The notes under the pieces: model-generated | Database searches by the model: none | What the model was told of the DNA's origin: nothing | The model's input: only the letters and a program-made list of their open reading frames with translations | Translations under genes and position numbers: made by a program | Shown here: positions 44,514 through 52,659 of the stretch, in pieces | How positions within the stretch are numbered: the first letter of the stretch is position 1 | Layout of the letters: every line of letters begins with the position of its first letter | Origin: Bacillus massiliigorillae | GTDB taxonomy: Bacteria > Bacillota > Bacilli > Bacillales > DSM-1321 | DNA: 64,000 nucleotides | Reading direction: 5' to 3' | Assembly: GCF_000380245.2 (NCBI RefSeq) | Contig: NZ_HG428741.1 | Location: 1,634,727-1,698,726, forward strand

Positions 44514-46269
44514 ACATCGTATCGTGAATCGTGCACTGTATGATTCATGGGTTAAACCATATTTACAGCAAAATAAACGATTGCTTTGTCTTGTTCTTCT
44601 CCTTGGAACATTAACATTCTTTAGTGCAAGTGCGTTAATGTTTACATCAGGCTATTTAATTTCTAAATCAGCAACAGTTCCTGAAAACATACTTATGGTT
44701 TATGTTCCTATTGTCCTTGTTCGGACATTTGGTATTGCTCGTCCCATCTTTCGTTATTTAGAGCGTCTAACAAGTCATAGTGTTGTGTTGAAATTTCTTT
44801 CCGCAATGCGTGTTAGATTATATCAACGATTAGAGAAACAAGCATTAACTCTCAAATCAAGATATTCAACAGGAGATTTATTAGGTGTTTTAGCTGACGA
44901 CCTAGAGCATATGCAAAATTTATATTTACAAACGATTTTTCCAAGCATTGTTGCGCTAATTTTATATACAATTTGTATAATTGCTTTAGGCTTTTTCTCG
45001 ATTCCTTTTGCATTATCTATGTTACTTATTCTTTTCGTACTTATTGTACTGTTCCCGCTTGTATCTTTACTTGTTACAAGAGCAAAACAAGCACAAATTA
45101 AAGAATCACGTAACAATCTGTATCGTACATTAGCAGATGCGGTTATGGGAATTAGTGATTGGAGAATCAGTGGAAGACACGAAGATTTCTTAAAGAGCTA
45201 TGAAGAACAAGAAAAACTTCAAGATGAACTTGAAGATCAAACAGCACAATTTAGCCGTAGACGAAACTTTTTATTTCAATTCGTTTTCACATTATTAATC
45301 ATTAGCATGATTTGGTTTGCTAGTAGTAGTGTGGATAGTAATGTATTTAATCATGTATGGATTGCTGCATTTGTTTTAGTTGCTTTTCCGCTCCTTGAAG
45401 CAATTGCTCCATTACCTGATGCCATTAGTGCTTTGCCGAGTTATGAAAATTCATTATCTCGATTAAATGAAATTAATGACTCTACAAATATTGAAGATGA
45501 ACCGAGCCATGATAGTATACAAGAAATACTTAGCTCTAGGAATATGACGGTTGAGCTGAACGATGTTACTTTTTCTTATAATAATGAAACGAAAGCTATT
45601 CTAAATAGAGTATCGATGACTTTGAATCAAGGGGACCGTGTGGCATTATTGGGTAGAAGTGGCGCTGGTAAAAGTACACTTGCGAAATTATTACTAGGTT
45701 CTATTACACCAACAAGTGGACAAATTACAATCAATGATATCCCTGTTCCTAAACTAAAAGAAGATATCGCTCAACTTATTTCTGTTTTACAACAAAAACC
45801 ACATCTTTTCGATTCAACAGTCATGAACAACATTCGCTTAGGTAATCCGAAAGCAAGTGATGAAGAAGTAATTGAAGCGGCAAAGCAAGTGAAAATGCAT
45901 GATTATATTAGTTCTTTACCTGATGGGTACAATACTCGTATGCGTGAACTAGGTGGTAGATTTTCCGGTGGTGAACGCCAACGAATTGCTTTAGCAAGAA
46001 TATTGCTGCAAAAAACACCGATTGTCATATTGGATGAACCAACTGTTGGACTGGATGCCATTACCGAAAGGGATTTATTAAATACGATTTTTAAAACTCT
46101 AAATGGTAAAACAGTATTATGGATTACCCATCATTTAGTCGGAGTAGAAGAGATTAATCGTATTATCTTCTTGGAAGATGGTCATATACAAATGGAAGGA
46201 ACACATGATCATCTATTACAGACGAATTCTCGTTATGCAAATTTATATCAACTTGATAGACCAATGTAA
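44503..46269 (+). CDS. cydC: Thiol reductant ABC exporter, CydC-type subunit, copy 2
   Basis: A 588-residue paralogue of the gene at 38191, with Walker A LLGRSGAGKSTLAK, signature FSGGERQRIALARI and Walker B IVILDEPTVGLD. The stretch NNIRLGNPKASDEEVIEAAKQV is nearly identical in both copies, while residues about 320-350 (before the ATPase) differ. A CGGGGGAG site lies upstream of the ATG, which overlaps the previous gene by 11 bases. A terminator closes the operon. Confidence 0.93.
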   Translation: MNNKHRIVNRALYDSWVKPYLQQNKRLLCLVLLLGTLTFFSASALMFTSGYLISKSATVPENILMVYVPIVLVRTFGIARPIFRYLERLTSHSVVLKFLSAMRVRLYQRLEKQALTLKSRYSTGDLLGVLADDLEHMQNLYLQTIFPSIVALILYTICIIALGFFSIPFALSMLLILFVLIVLFPLVSLLVTRAKQAQIKESRNNLYRTLADAVMGISDWRISGRHEDFLKSYEEQEKLQDELEDQTAQFSRRRNFLFQFVFTLLIISMIWFASSSVDSNVFNHVWIAAFVLVAFPLLEAIAPLPDAISALPSYENSLSRLNEINDSTNIEDEPSHDSIQEILSSRNMTVELNDVTFSYNNETKAILNRVSMTLNQGDRVALLGRSGAGKSTLAKLLLGSITPTSGQITINDIPVPKLKEDIAQLISVLQQKPHLFDSTVMNNIRLGNPKASDEEVIEAAKQVKMHDYISSLPDGYNTRMRELGGRFSGGERQRIALARILLQKTPIVILDEPTVGLDAITERDLLNTIFKTLNGKTVLWITHHLVGVEEINRIIFLEDGHIQMEGTHDHLLQTNSRYANLYQLDRPM

Positions 46270-46272
46270 TCG

Positions 46273-46312
46273 AAAAGCCAGCTCTATACTTTCATTTAGA
46301 GTTGGCTTTTAT
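46273..46312 (+). terminator. Terminator of the second cyd operon
   Basis: AAAAGCCAGCTCT (46273-46285) pairs with AGAGTTGGCTTTT (46298-46310) with one wobble. The tail is short. Confidence 0.8.
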
Positions 46313-46371
46313 AATGATAAGCAGAGAAATTGACTTTACTTATCTGTCTTATATACAATATGTATCAGAAT

Positions 46372-46389
46372 AGTTGATATATCAACTAA
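46372..46389. promoter_or_regulatory. MarR operator, site 1
   Basis: TAGTTGATATATCAACTA is a perfect 18-bp palindrome ending at the ribosome binding site of the MarR gene. An identical copy lies at 46859-46876. Confidence 0.82.
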
Positions 46390-46402
46390 AAGGAGGCTTA
46401 CA

Positions 46403-46834
46403 ATGGATTCTAGAATAACGGAACATATTGGTGTTCTTATACACACAGTTGACTTGGAAATTACCAATTACTTAAAAAATCGTCTAGGCATCCTTCAATT
46501 GGCTCCTGAGCAACATCTTGTTATGGCTCTTTTATTAAGAGAAGAAGGGTTGTCGCAGAATGAAATTGCGAAACAATTGAATAAAGACAAATCAAGTATA
46601 ACAAGAATGTTACTTAGCTTAGAAAAAAAAGGATTTATTTACCGAAAACCTTGTTCACAAGATCAGCGTTCAGTAAAAGTCTTTTTGTCAGATGAGGGAA
46701 GAGCACTTAATGATGAAATAGAGTATATTAGTAACACAACAAAGAATTTGTTAAGTGAAGGGTTTACAGAAGAAGAGAGCGTAGAATTAAAAAGACTTCT
46801 TTTGAAAGTTCGCCAAAATGTACGTCAGTCATAA
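46403..46834 (+). CDS. MarR family transcriptional regulator
   Basis: A 143-residue MarR winged-helix repressor. Seen: LAPEQHLVMALLLREEGLSQNEIAKQLNKDKSSITRMLLSLEKKGFIYR (helix-turn-helix) and the wing CSQDQRSVKVFLSDEGRA, followed by a dimerisation helix. AAAAGGAGGC precedes the start. The same palindrome stands before this gene and before the FMN reductase downstream, which points to autoregulation plus control of the reductase. The single cysteine before QDQR could allow thiol or quinone sensing as in MhqR/OhrR-type regulators, but this is only suggestive. Confidence 0.92.
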   Translation: MDSRITEHIGVLIHTVDLEITNYLKNRLGILQLAPEQHLVMALLLREEGLSQNEIAKQLNKDKSSITRMLLSLEKKGFIYRKPCSQDQRSVKVFLSDEGRALNDEIEYISNTTKNLLSEGFTEEESVELKRLLLKVRQNVRQS

Positions 46835-46858
46835 TTAGGCGTGCATTTTCGGCTTAGT

Positions 46859-46876
46859 TAGTTGATATATCAACTA
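46859..46876. promoter_or_regulatory. MarR operator, site 2
   Basis: A second identical copy of TAGTTGATATATCAACTA, between the marR stop and the FMN reductase ribosome binding site. Two exact 18-bp copies 487 bases apart make chance very unlikely. Confidence 0.82.
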
Positions 46877-46901
46877 AAAACATAAATGGAGGGTAATCAT
46901 A

Positions 46902-47456
46902 ATGAAAATAGCAGCTATAGTAGGTAGTAATCGAAAGGATTCATATAATTTAAAACTAGCAGAATATGTGAAGAAAACATATTCTCATTGCTTGGATATT
47001 GAAGTTATTCAACTTAATAATCTTCCTTTTTATAATCAAGATATAGAAAATAATCCATCTAAAGAAGTGCAAGATTTTATACAGCAAGTTGCTTCAGCAG
47101 ATGCTGTACTTTGGGTAACACCAGAATATAATTATTCTATTCCTGGGGTATTAAAAAATGCGATTGACTGGTTATCTCGAGGAGAAAAAGTATTAATTGG
47201 CAAACCATCTTGGATTATGGGAGCTTCAATGGGGACTTTAGGTACAGTACGTGCTCAGATTCATTTACGCGATATACTATTCTCACCAGGTGTATCTTCA
47301 CCACTTCTTCCATTAAATGAAGTTTTTGTAGGTCAAGTTCATGAGAAAATGGATCAATCAGGTAATTTAGTACATGAGCCAACAAAACAGTTTCTTGATA
47401 TAGTCGTTGATAATTTTGTGAAATGGTATCATGCCGAATTTGCATCAAAAAAATAA
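46902..47456 (+). CDS. NADPH-dependent FMN reductase
   Basis: A 184-residue flavodoxin-like reductase. Seen: MKIAAIVGSNRKDSYNLKLAEYV (FMN phosphate loop) and TPEYNYSIPGVLKNAIDWLSR, the NADPH-dependent FMN reductase (PF03358) signature. It reduces flavins, quinones or azo compounds in the cytosol. ATGGAGGG precedes the ATG. The MarR palindrome lies 26 bases upstream of the start, so expression is probably released by an electrophile or quinone sensed by MarR. A 20-bp stem terminator follows. Confidence 0.92.
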   Translation: MKIAAIVGSNRKDSYNLKLAEYVKKTYSHCLDIEVIQLNNLPFYNQDIENNPSKEVQDFIQQVASADAVLWVTPEYNYSIPGVLKNAIDWLSRGEKVLIGKPSWIMGASMGTLGTVRAQIHLRDILFSPGVSSPLLPLNEVFVGQVHEKMDQSGNLVHEPTKQFLDIVVDNFVKWYHAEFASKK

Positions 47457-47476
47457 CAACATACTCTTTTCATAAT

Positions 47477-47527
47477 AAAATAAAGAAAGCTCTGACGAAC
47501 ATAATTGTCAGGGTTTTCTTTATTTTA
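47477..47527. terminator. Long-stem terminator, works on either strand
   Basis: A 20-base arm at 47477-47496 (starting AAAATAAAGAAAG) pairs with 47507-47526 with only two wobbles. Confidence 0.88.
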
Positions 47528-47678
47528 AAAGTGAATTATAAAGGGCTGTTGAAAGCATCAAGAATTTTGATAAAGGAACGAACATAGAGGTTTTTATTAA
47601 CTGGTATTATTGCGTATTTTACGTAAAAATGTAAAATATTTCTTGTTGAGTATGTCGCGTCGTGATATAGTCGCAGTA

Positions 47679-47697
47679 TGACATATTCCAATGTGAT
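47679..47697. promoter_or_regulatory. Possible PadR operator
   Basis: Upstream of the PadR start, ACAT-N6-ATGT (within GACATATTCCAATGTGA) matches the inverted ATGT/ACAT arrangement used by PadR repressors. It is extended by a partial inverted repeat with TCACATATTGGGAT about 20 bases later. Confidence 0.45.
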
Positions 47698-47743
47698 ATA
47701 TCTGAAAATTCACATATTGGGATGAGATGGTGGTGTAATCTAA

Positions 47744-48076
47744 ATGGATATTGAAAAGGTCTTAAAAAAATATGTACCGATGACGGAAACTGCTTTTTAC
47801 ATTCTACTTTCACTTTCAAAGCCAAGACACGGATATGGAATTGTCAAACACGTAGAAGATATTTCAAATTCACGTATTCGTTTAGGTTCTGGTACTGTTT
47901 ATGGAACTTTAACAAAAATGCAAAAGGATGGCGTTATAATAGTTTTTGCAGATGAAGATCGCAAAACAGTTTACGAAATAACTGAAATCGGAAGAAGACT
48001 AATTTTAACAGAGATTCAGAGAGTAAAGGAGCTGCACCACAATGCAATAACATTCGAGGAGGAATTTCAATGCTAA
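47744..48076 (+). CDS. PadR family regulator (short form)
   Basis: A 110-residue PadR winged helix of the short subgroup. Seen: LSLSKPRHGYGIVKHVED, RLGSGTVYGTLTKMQKDGVI and RKTVYEITEIGRRLI. The TVYGTL block fills the recognition helix. It overlaps the downstream DUF2812 gene by 7 bases, so the two are translationally coupled. PadR-DUF2812 pairs are common in Firmicutes; PadR is thought to repress the pair in response to an unknown signal. Confidence 0.9.
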   Translation: MDIEKVLKKYVPMTETAFYILLSLSKPRHGYGIVKHVEDISNSRIRLGSGTVYGTLTKMQKDGVIIVFADEDRKTVYEITEIGRRLILTEIQRVKELHHNAITFEEEFQC

Positions 48077-49254
48077 GGATATTTAGACCCTTTTGGAGTT
48101 TTGACTTAATTAAAACAGAAGAATGGTTAATGAAAATGGCAGCAAAAGGCTACCATTTAGTAGAAGTGAATACTTGGACACGTAATTTTTATTTTCAAAA
48201 AGGGAAGCCAACAGTAACTACGTATCGAATTGTTTATGAAAAGAGTAAGAATATCTATTTATCTAAAACTTTGTTAAATGAAGGATGGATACAAATAGCG
48301 CAGAAAAATCACTGGTTAATAGTTGCAAATGAAAAACCTTTAAATCAAGTAAAAATCTCTCCGGTACGAGAAGGTAGTATTAGACGTAATAAAAAAATTA
48401 TGTATGTTTATATGAGTTTAATTTGTTTCATTTTAACTTTTTTTATGACAAATATGATGATAATGATAGATGCCACGCCTCAGAATGGTGAATATGAAGT
48501 GGTATCAAGTCCGATGTGGATAGTGACGTATGGAATATTAGGACTTCTAATTATTCTTTTTTTACTTGCTATTTATTCTATAATAAAAATCAATCGTGCA
48601 AATCAACTTCTCATTAACGAAAATGAAACTATAGCTGAAATACCAATTAACCAGATTAATCAACATCACGAAAAGGCATTAGAAAAATCAGGAAAAATAA
48701 TAACCAAAATAAATGCTGGATGGATTTATGCCCCAGATAAACTTGAACAGTGGCTTGAATCAATGGAAGCAAGCGGGTACAATCTTTATAAAGTAAACCG
48801 ATTAGGAATTGTATTTTATTTTCTAAGAGGAGAACCTCGTAAAATTAGCTATTGCACTGAATATCAAGGTATTTCTAATGACGATTATGCGAACTTTCAT
48901 CGTGATGCTGGATGGAAGAATATATACATGTCAAAATCATCATTGCAAAAATGGGCGATATGGAGTTGTGAATACAAAGACGACGAGTTCATTCCGAAAA
49001 TTCACAATGAGCCATCTGTTCATTTAAAATATGTGAAAAAGATAGCTATTACGTATTCATTAATGTTTGTACCTTTTATTATATTGCAAGCCTTTATCTT
49101 TTCGGTCTTTATGTATGGTATTATTTCAGATGCAGAATCACAAGCAAATGTTATTACTATCTTAATGTTATTATTGTGCATACTACTATTTAGCTCGTAT
49201 ACAACTCGCATTTGGATGTATTACTTAAGATTGAGAAGACTATACAGCATGTAA
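48070..49254 (+). CDS. DUF2812 membrane protein with two DUF2812 units
   Basis: A 394-residue protein. An N-terminal DUF2812 unit (FRPFWSFDLIKTEEWLMKMAAKGYHLVEV) is followed by two membrane helices (about 115-137 and 152-177). A second unit (GWIYAPDKLEQWLESMEASGYNLYKV) is followed by two more (about 325-350 and 358-382). The two halves are clearly related, so the gene arose by internal duplication. DUF2812 has no established activity. GAGGAGG lies within the end of padR, upstream of the ATG. A perfect terminator follows. Confidence 0.85.
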   Translation: MLRIFRPFWSFDLIKTEEWLMKMAAKGYHLVEVNTWTRNFYFQKGKPTVTTYRIVYEKSKNIYLSKTLLNEGWIQIAQKNHWLIVANEKPLNQVKISPVREGSIRRNKKIMYVYMSLICFILTFFMTNMMIMIDATPQNGEYEVVSSPMWIVTYGILGLLIILFLLAIYSIIKINRANQLLINENETIAEIPINQINQHHEKALEKSGKIITKINAGWIYAPDKLEQWLESMEASGYNLYKVNRLGIVFYFLRGEPRKISYCTEYQGISNDDYANFHRDAGWKNIYMSKSSLQKWAIWSCEYKDDEFIPKIHNEPSVHLKYVKKIAITYSLMFVPFIILQAFIFSVFMYGIISDAESQANVITILMLLLCILLFSSYTTRIWMYYLRLRRLYSM

Positions 49255-49264
49255 AGTACAAATA

Positions 49265-49302
49265 GAAAAACCGCCTGAAAATGTTCAGGCGGTTTTTCTT
49301 TA
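49265..49302 (+). terminator. Terminator of the PadR-DUF2812 pair
   Basis: A perfect 15-bp stem, GAAAAACCGCCTGAA (49265-49279) with TTCAGGCGGTTTTTC (49284-49298), over a 4-base loop. Confidence 0.92.
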
Positions 49303-49795
49303 GGATAATTTTTGTTGATAGATTCAATCCGATTTATAGACTTATTATTCATCAATAAAGTATTTAATTTCGCCTGAGAGCCTCTCAGCAGCACACTAAA
49401 TTTTCCCTTTTAGTTCTTTCAGATAAAAATACGAGATTTTATATTAAATTAATAGATTCTTTGTAAAAGGAGCCTGACTATAGTGTTCTTATAAGTGATG
49501 TACTTAAATTAGTTCTAAAGTTTGAGAAAAAATATGTAAATAGATATAGATTAGACATAATGTCAATTCAGGATTAATAAAGACTTGACACTATGCCAAG
49601 TGTAATTATTTTCTATTTTTATTATAATTTTGATTACTAGATATTTAAGACACCACTATAAGATGAATTCCCTAAATAGGAGAGAGGTTGTTAGCCAAAT
49701 TAAAACATGCATAAAATAATAGAATAGTATTTTTAGAGTATGAGTGTTTAGAAGCTAATTACTTCGATGACAGTGCTGAATTTTAAATAGAAAAG
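49303..49795. other. Leader region of the putrescine operon
   Basis: About 490 bases. It holds the first copy of the unexplained 31-nt element (49366-49396). A TTGACA at 49585-49590 lies 17 bases before TATTTT, a plausible sigma-A promoter giving a leader of about 190 bases. An imperfect ACACT/AGTGT repeat overlaps it and might be an operator. Confidence 0.45.
49366..49396. repeat. Unexplained 31-nt element, copy 1
   Basis: Contains the near-palindrome CTGAG-AGCCT-CTCAG flanked by AATTT and CAGCACA. It matches the element at 54249-54279 at 24 of 31 positions, and every difference is a transition. The two copies bracket the putrescine genes in the same orientation. Confidence 0.6.
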
Positions 49796-49808
49796 AAAAG
49801 GTGATCTT

Positions 49809-51176
49809 ATGAGAAAATCTCGAGAAGAAGTATTACAATCTGCTAATACTATATTAGGATATATCGAAAAGAAAACGCTTACAGAAACTGAGCAAAAACA
49901 AATCGTTGAGGATTCTGTATATAACTTTACTCATTATGTCAATGAAGCTATTTTAAAGAATCGTAAATCGGTATCTACAGATTACTCTGTTGTAGAGTGG
50001 GTCGGCGAAGGTGCTGTATTCCGTGATACAAAAGGTGATGAATATATTGATTGTTTGGGAGGCTATGGCGTGTTTTTATTAGGCCATCGTCATCCAAATG
50101 TTGTAAATGCGGTTAAATCACAAATTGATCGCTATGCTCTTCACAGCCAAGAGTTGGTTGATCCATTACGTGGTTATTTATCAAAGTTACTTGCGGAAAT
50201 TACTCCAGGGGACTTGCAACATTCTTACTTAGTAAACTGTGGAACGGAAGCCAATGAAATGGCATTAAAGTTAGCTCGTTTAGCTACAGGTAAAAAATGC
50301 TTTATTTCAATGGAAAATGGCTTCCACGGAAAAACATTCGGATCTTTATCTGCTTCAGGTAAAGCAATGTTCCGTACTCCTTATATGCCTTTAGTACCAG
50401 GATTTCAACATGTTGAGTTTGGAGATGCAGATGCAGTCGAAACAGCTATTCAAAAACTAATTGCAACTGGTGAAACAGTAGCTGGAATTATTGTAGAACC
50501 TACCCAAGGTGAAGGTGGCGTAAACCTTGCTCCGAAAGGTTATTTCAAACGTTTACGTGAAATCTGTGATAAATATGAATGTCTATTAATCGTTGATGAA
50601 GTACAAACAGGAATGGGACGCACAGGTACATTATTTGGCGTGGATCATTTCGATGTTGTTCCTGATATTATGACACTTGGTAAAGCATTAGGTGGCGGTG
50701 TTATGCCAATAGCAGCTATGGTAGCCCGCGACCATCTATGGGACAAGATGGAGGAAAATCCGTTCTTATTAGGTTCATCTACGTTTGGTGGCAACCCACT
50801 ATGTTGTTCAGCTGCTATCGCAGGTATCAAGACTATATTAGAAGAAGATATTCCAAAGCAAGCTGAAGAGAAAGGTGACTATATTTTAGAACGTCTTCGT
50901 AAAATACAGGCTCAATATCCACAAGTTCTAAAAGAAGTCCGTGGACTTGGTTTATTAATAGGAATGGAGTTTACGAGCAATGAACTTGGTTATACGTTAG
51001 CCAAACTTTTATTCGGTGAAAAGATTTTAGTGAGTGGAACAATTAACAATGCGAAAGTTATTCGTCTTGAGCCACCAGCTGTAATTAGTTACGAACAACT
51101 TGATATTGTACTTGCTGCTATAGAAAAACATATTAATGCTTTAGCAAAGCAACAAGAAGAACTAGCTGTGAATTAA
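49809..51176 (+). CDS. patA: Putrescine aminotransferase (YgjG/PatA-like)
   Basis: A 455-residue class III PLP aminotransferase. The sequence fits the PatA/YgjG group: SREEVLQSANTILGYIEKKTLT at the N-terminus, NCGTEANEMALKLAR (PLP phosphate), DEVQTGMGRTG (PLP aspartate) and the Schiff-base lysine K292 in TLGKALGGG. It converts putrescine to 4-aminobutanal with 2-oxoglutarate as acceptor, in the cytosol. AAAAGGTGATC precedes the ATG. It is the first of three genes, followed by a PuuP-like permease and an aldehyde dehydrogenase, which strongly supports a putrescine role. Confidence 0.9.
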   Translation: MRKSREEVLQSANTILGYIEKKTLTETEQKQIVEDSVYNFTHYVNEAILKNRKSVSTDYSVVEWVGEGAVFRDTKGDEYIDCLGGYGVFLLGHRHPNVVNAVKSQIDRYALHSQELVDPLRGYLSKLLAEITPGDLQHSYLVNCGTEANEMALKLARLATGKKCFISMENGFHGKTFGSLSASGKAMFRTPYMPLVPGFQHVEFGDADAVETAIQKLIATGETVAGIIVEPTQGEGGVNLAPKGYFKRLREICDKYECLLIVDEVQTGMGRTGTLFGVDHFDVVPDIMTLGKALGGGVMPIAAMVARDHLWDKMEENPFLLGSSTFGGNPLCCSAAIAGIKTILEEDIPKQAEEKGDYILERLRKIQAQYPQVLKEVRGLGLLIGMEFTSNELGYTLAKLLFGEKILVSGTINNAKVIRLEPPAVISYEQLDIVLAAIEKHINALAKQQEELAVN

Positions 51177-51229
51177 ATCTTATTTTCTAAAAAGTAATTT
51201 TTATTCGGAATAGAGAAGGAGCTAGGTAT

Positions 51230-52597
51230 ATGGATCAACACCCGACTTTAAAAAGGACGCTAGGTTTGTGGCCCATTGTTTTGCTTGGTTTAGGATATTT
51301 AACACCCGCTGTTGTGTTCGATACGTTTGGTTTAGTATCACAAGAAACGAGCGGGTATGTACCTACAGCATATGTATTAACTCTAGTAGCGATGTTATTT
51401 ACAGCTTATAGCTATGGGAAAATGGTAAATGCTTATCCAACTGCTGGATCTGCTTATACATATGCCCAGCGATCAATTAATCCACAGGTAGGTTTTTTTG
51501 TTGGGTGGTTGGCATTATTAGATTACTTGTTATTACCTCTTATTAATGTTTTATTAGGTCAACAATACATTACGGCTGTATTTCCTGATGTTCCACCTTG
51601 GATATGGGTTGTATTAATAACAGCCGCAGTCACGTTTTTTAACTTAATCAGCATTAAGTCAACATCAAATGTCAATTCTATCTTTGTTATTTATCAATTT
51701 GTAATTTTAGCAGTTTTTGTTGTGCTAAGTATTAAAGAATTACTAGGGGGAATGGGAATTGGTACCCCTATTTCCATGAAGCCTTTTGTGGGACCCGATA
51801 TGCATTTCTCAACCCTAGTTTCTGGTGCAACGATACTTTGTTTTTCCTTTTTAGGATTTGATGCTGTTTCTACGTATACAGAAGAAGCCATTAATCCGAA
51901 AAAAACAATTCCAAGAGCTATTTTTTTAACAGCTTTAATTGGTGGCGGGTTGTTTATCGTTGCATCTTACTTTACACAATCGTTATATCCGGATCTATCA
52001 ATGTTCAAGGACATAGAGAATTCCACAGCCTCTGATATTTCTTATAATATAGGTGGGAAGCTTTTTCAAATAGTGTTTCTATCAGCATCATTTGCAGGTA
52101 TTTTTGCATCTGGTTTAGCATCCCATGCCAGTGTATCTCGTTTATTGTACGTTATGGGGCGTGATAATGTTTTACCTAAGAAATATTTTGGTTACGTACA
52201 TCCAAAATTTAGAACGCCTGCTTTTAATGTAATCTTTGTTGGTGTTCTTTGTTTGGGAGCAATCTTTTTTACAGTTGAAACGGCGACTGAATTTATTAAT
52301 TTTGGCTCATTAATCGCCTTTACATTCGTTAATATTTCAGTTATTGCGCATTATGCGATTCGTAAGAAAGAGTACAAATCAATTAAGCATATTTTCTTTA
52401 ACATTGTGCTCCCTTTAATAGGATCTTTCACTATGTTAATCCTATGGATAAATGTGCAGAGGGATTCATTCATTCTGGGGTTAGTTTGGGCAGGAATAGG
52501 AATTCTATATCTATTATTCTTAACGAAGGTATTAAAAATTTCAGCAGATAAAATCATGGTTGAAAATACAGAAGATTCAGTTGATTTAAATAAGTAA
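51230..52597 (+). CDS. APC family permease, putrescine importer (PuuP)-like
   Basis: A 455-residue, 12-helix APC-superfamily amino acid/polyamine permease. The start LKRTLGLWPIVLLGLGYLTPAVVFDTFG matches the PuuP group, with AGSAYTYAQRSINPQVGFFVGW after helix 2 and SFLGFDAVSTYTEEAINPKKTIPRAI in the middle. AGAAGGAG precedes the ATG 53 bases after patA. Placement between the aminotransferase and the dehydrogenase argues for putrescine import; other amines such as GABA are not excluded. Confidence 0.85.
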   Translation: MDQHPTLKRTLGLWPIVLLGLGYLTPAVVFDTFGLVSQETSGYVPTAYVLTLVAMLFTAYSYGKMVNAYPTAGSAYTYAQRSINPQVGFFVGWLALLDYLLLPLINVLLGQQYITAVFPDVPPWIWVVLITAAVTFFNLISIKSTSNVNSIFVIYQFVILAVFVVLSIKELLGGMGIGTPISMKPFVGPDMHFSTLVSGATILCFSFLGFDAVSTYTEEAINPKKTIPRAIFLTALIGGGLFIVASYFTQSLYPDLSMFKDIENSTASDISYNIGGKLFQIVFLSASFAGIFASGLASHASVSRLLYVMGRDNVLPKKYFGYVHPKFRTPAFNVIFVGVLCLGAIFFTVETATEFINFGSLIAFTFVNISVIAHYAIRKKEYKSIKHIFFNIVLPLIGSFTMLILWINVQRDSFILGLVWAGIGILYLLFLTKVLKISADKIMVENTEDSVDLNK

Positions 52598-52642
52598 AAG
52601 AAAGCGGACAAAATGTAAAAGCATTTTGTTCGTTTTCTTTAG
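52598..52642 (+). terminator. Hairpin between permease and dehydrogenase genes
   Basis: A 19-base arm (52597-52615, overlapping the permease stop) pairs with 52622-52640 with two wobbles and ends in T3. It may partly terminate the message, or protect the 3' end, inside the operon. Confidence 0.7.
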
Positions 52643-52659
52643 TAATTAGGAGTGATTAA

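Noticed and set aside
34046..46269. Assembly duplication of one cyd operon
   Set aside because: The copies differ at most third codon positions, in their leaders and in several loops, so they are real separate loci rather than a copied contig.
49366..49396. Glycine riboswitch on the minus strand
   Set aside because: Only the CTCTCAGGC-like end is present; the conserved core of the aptamer and a downstream gene on that strand are missing.
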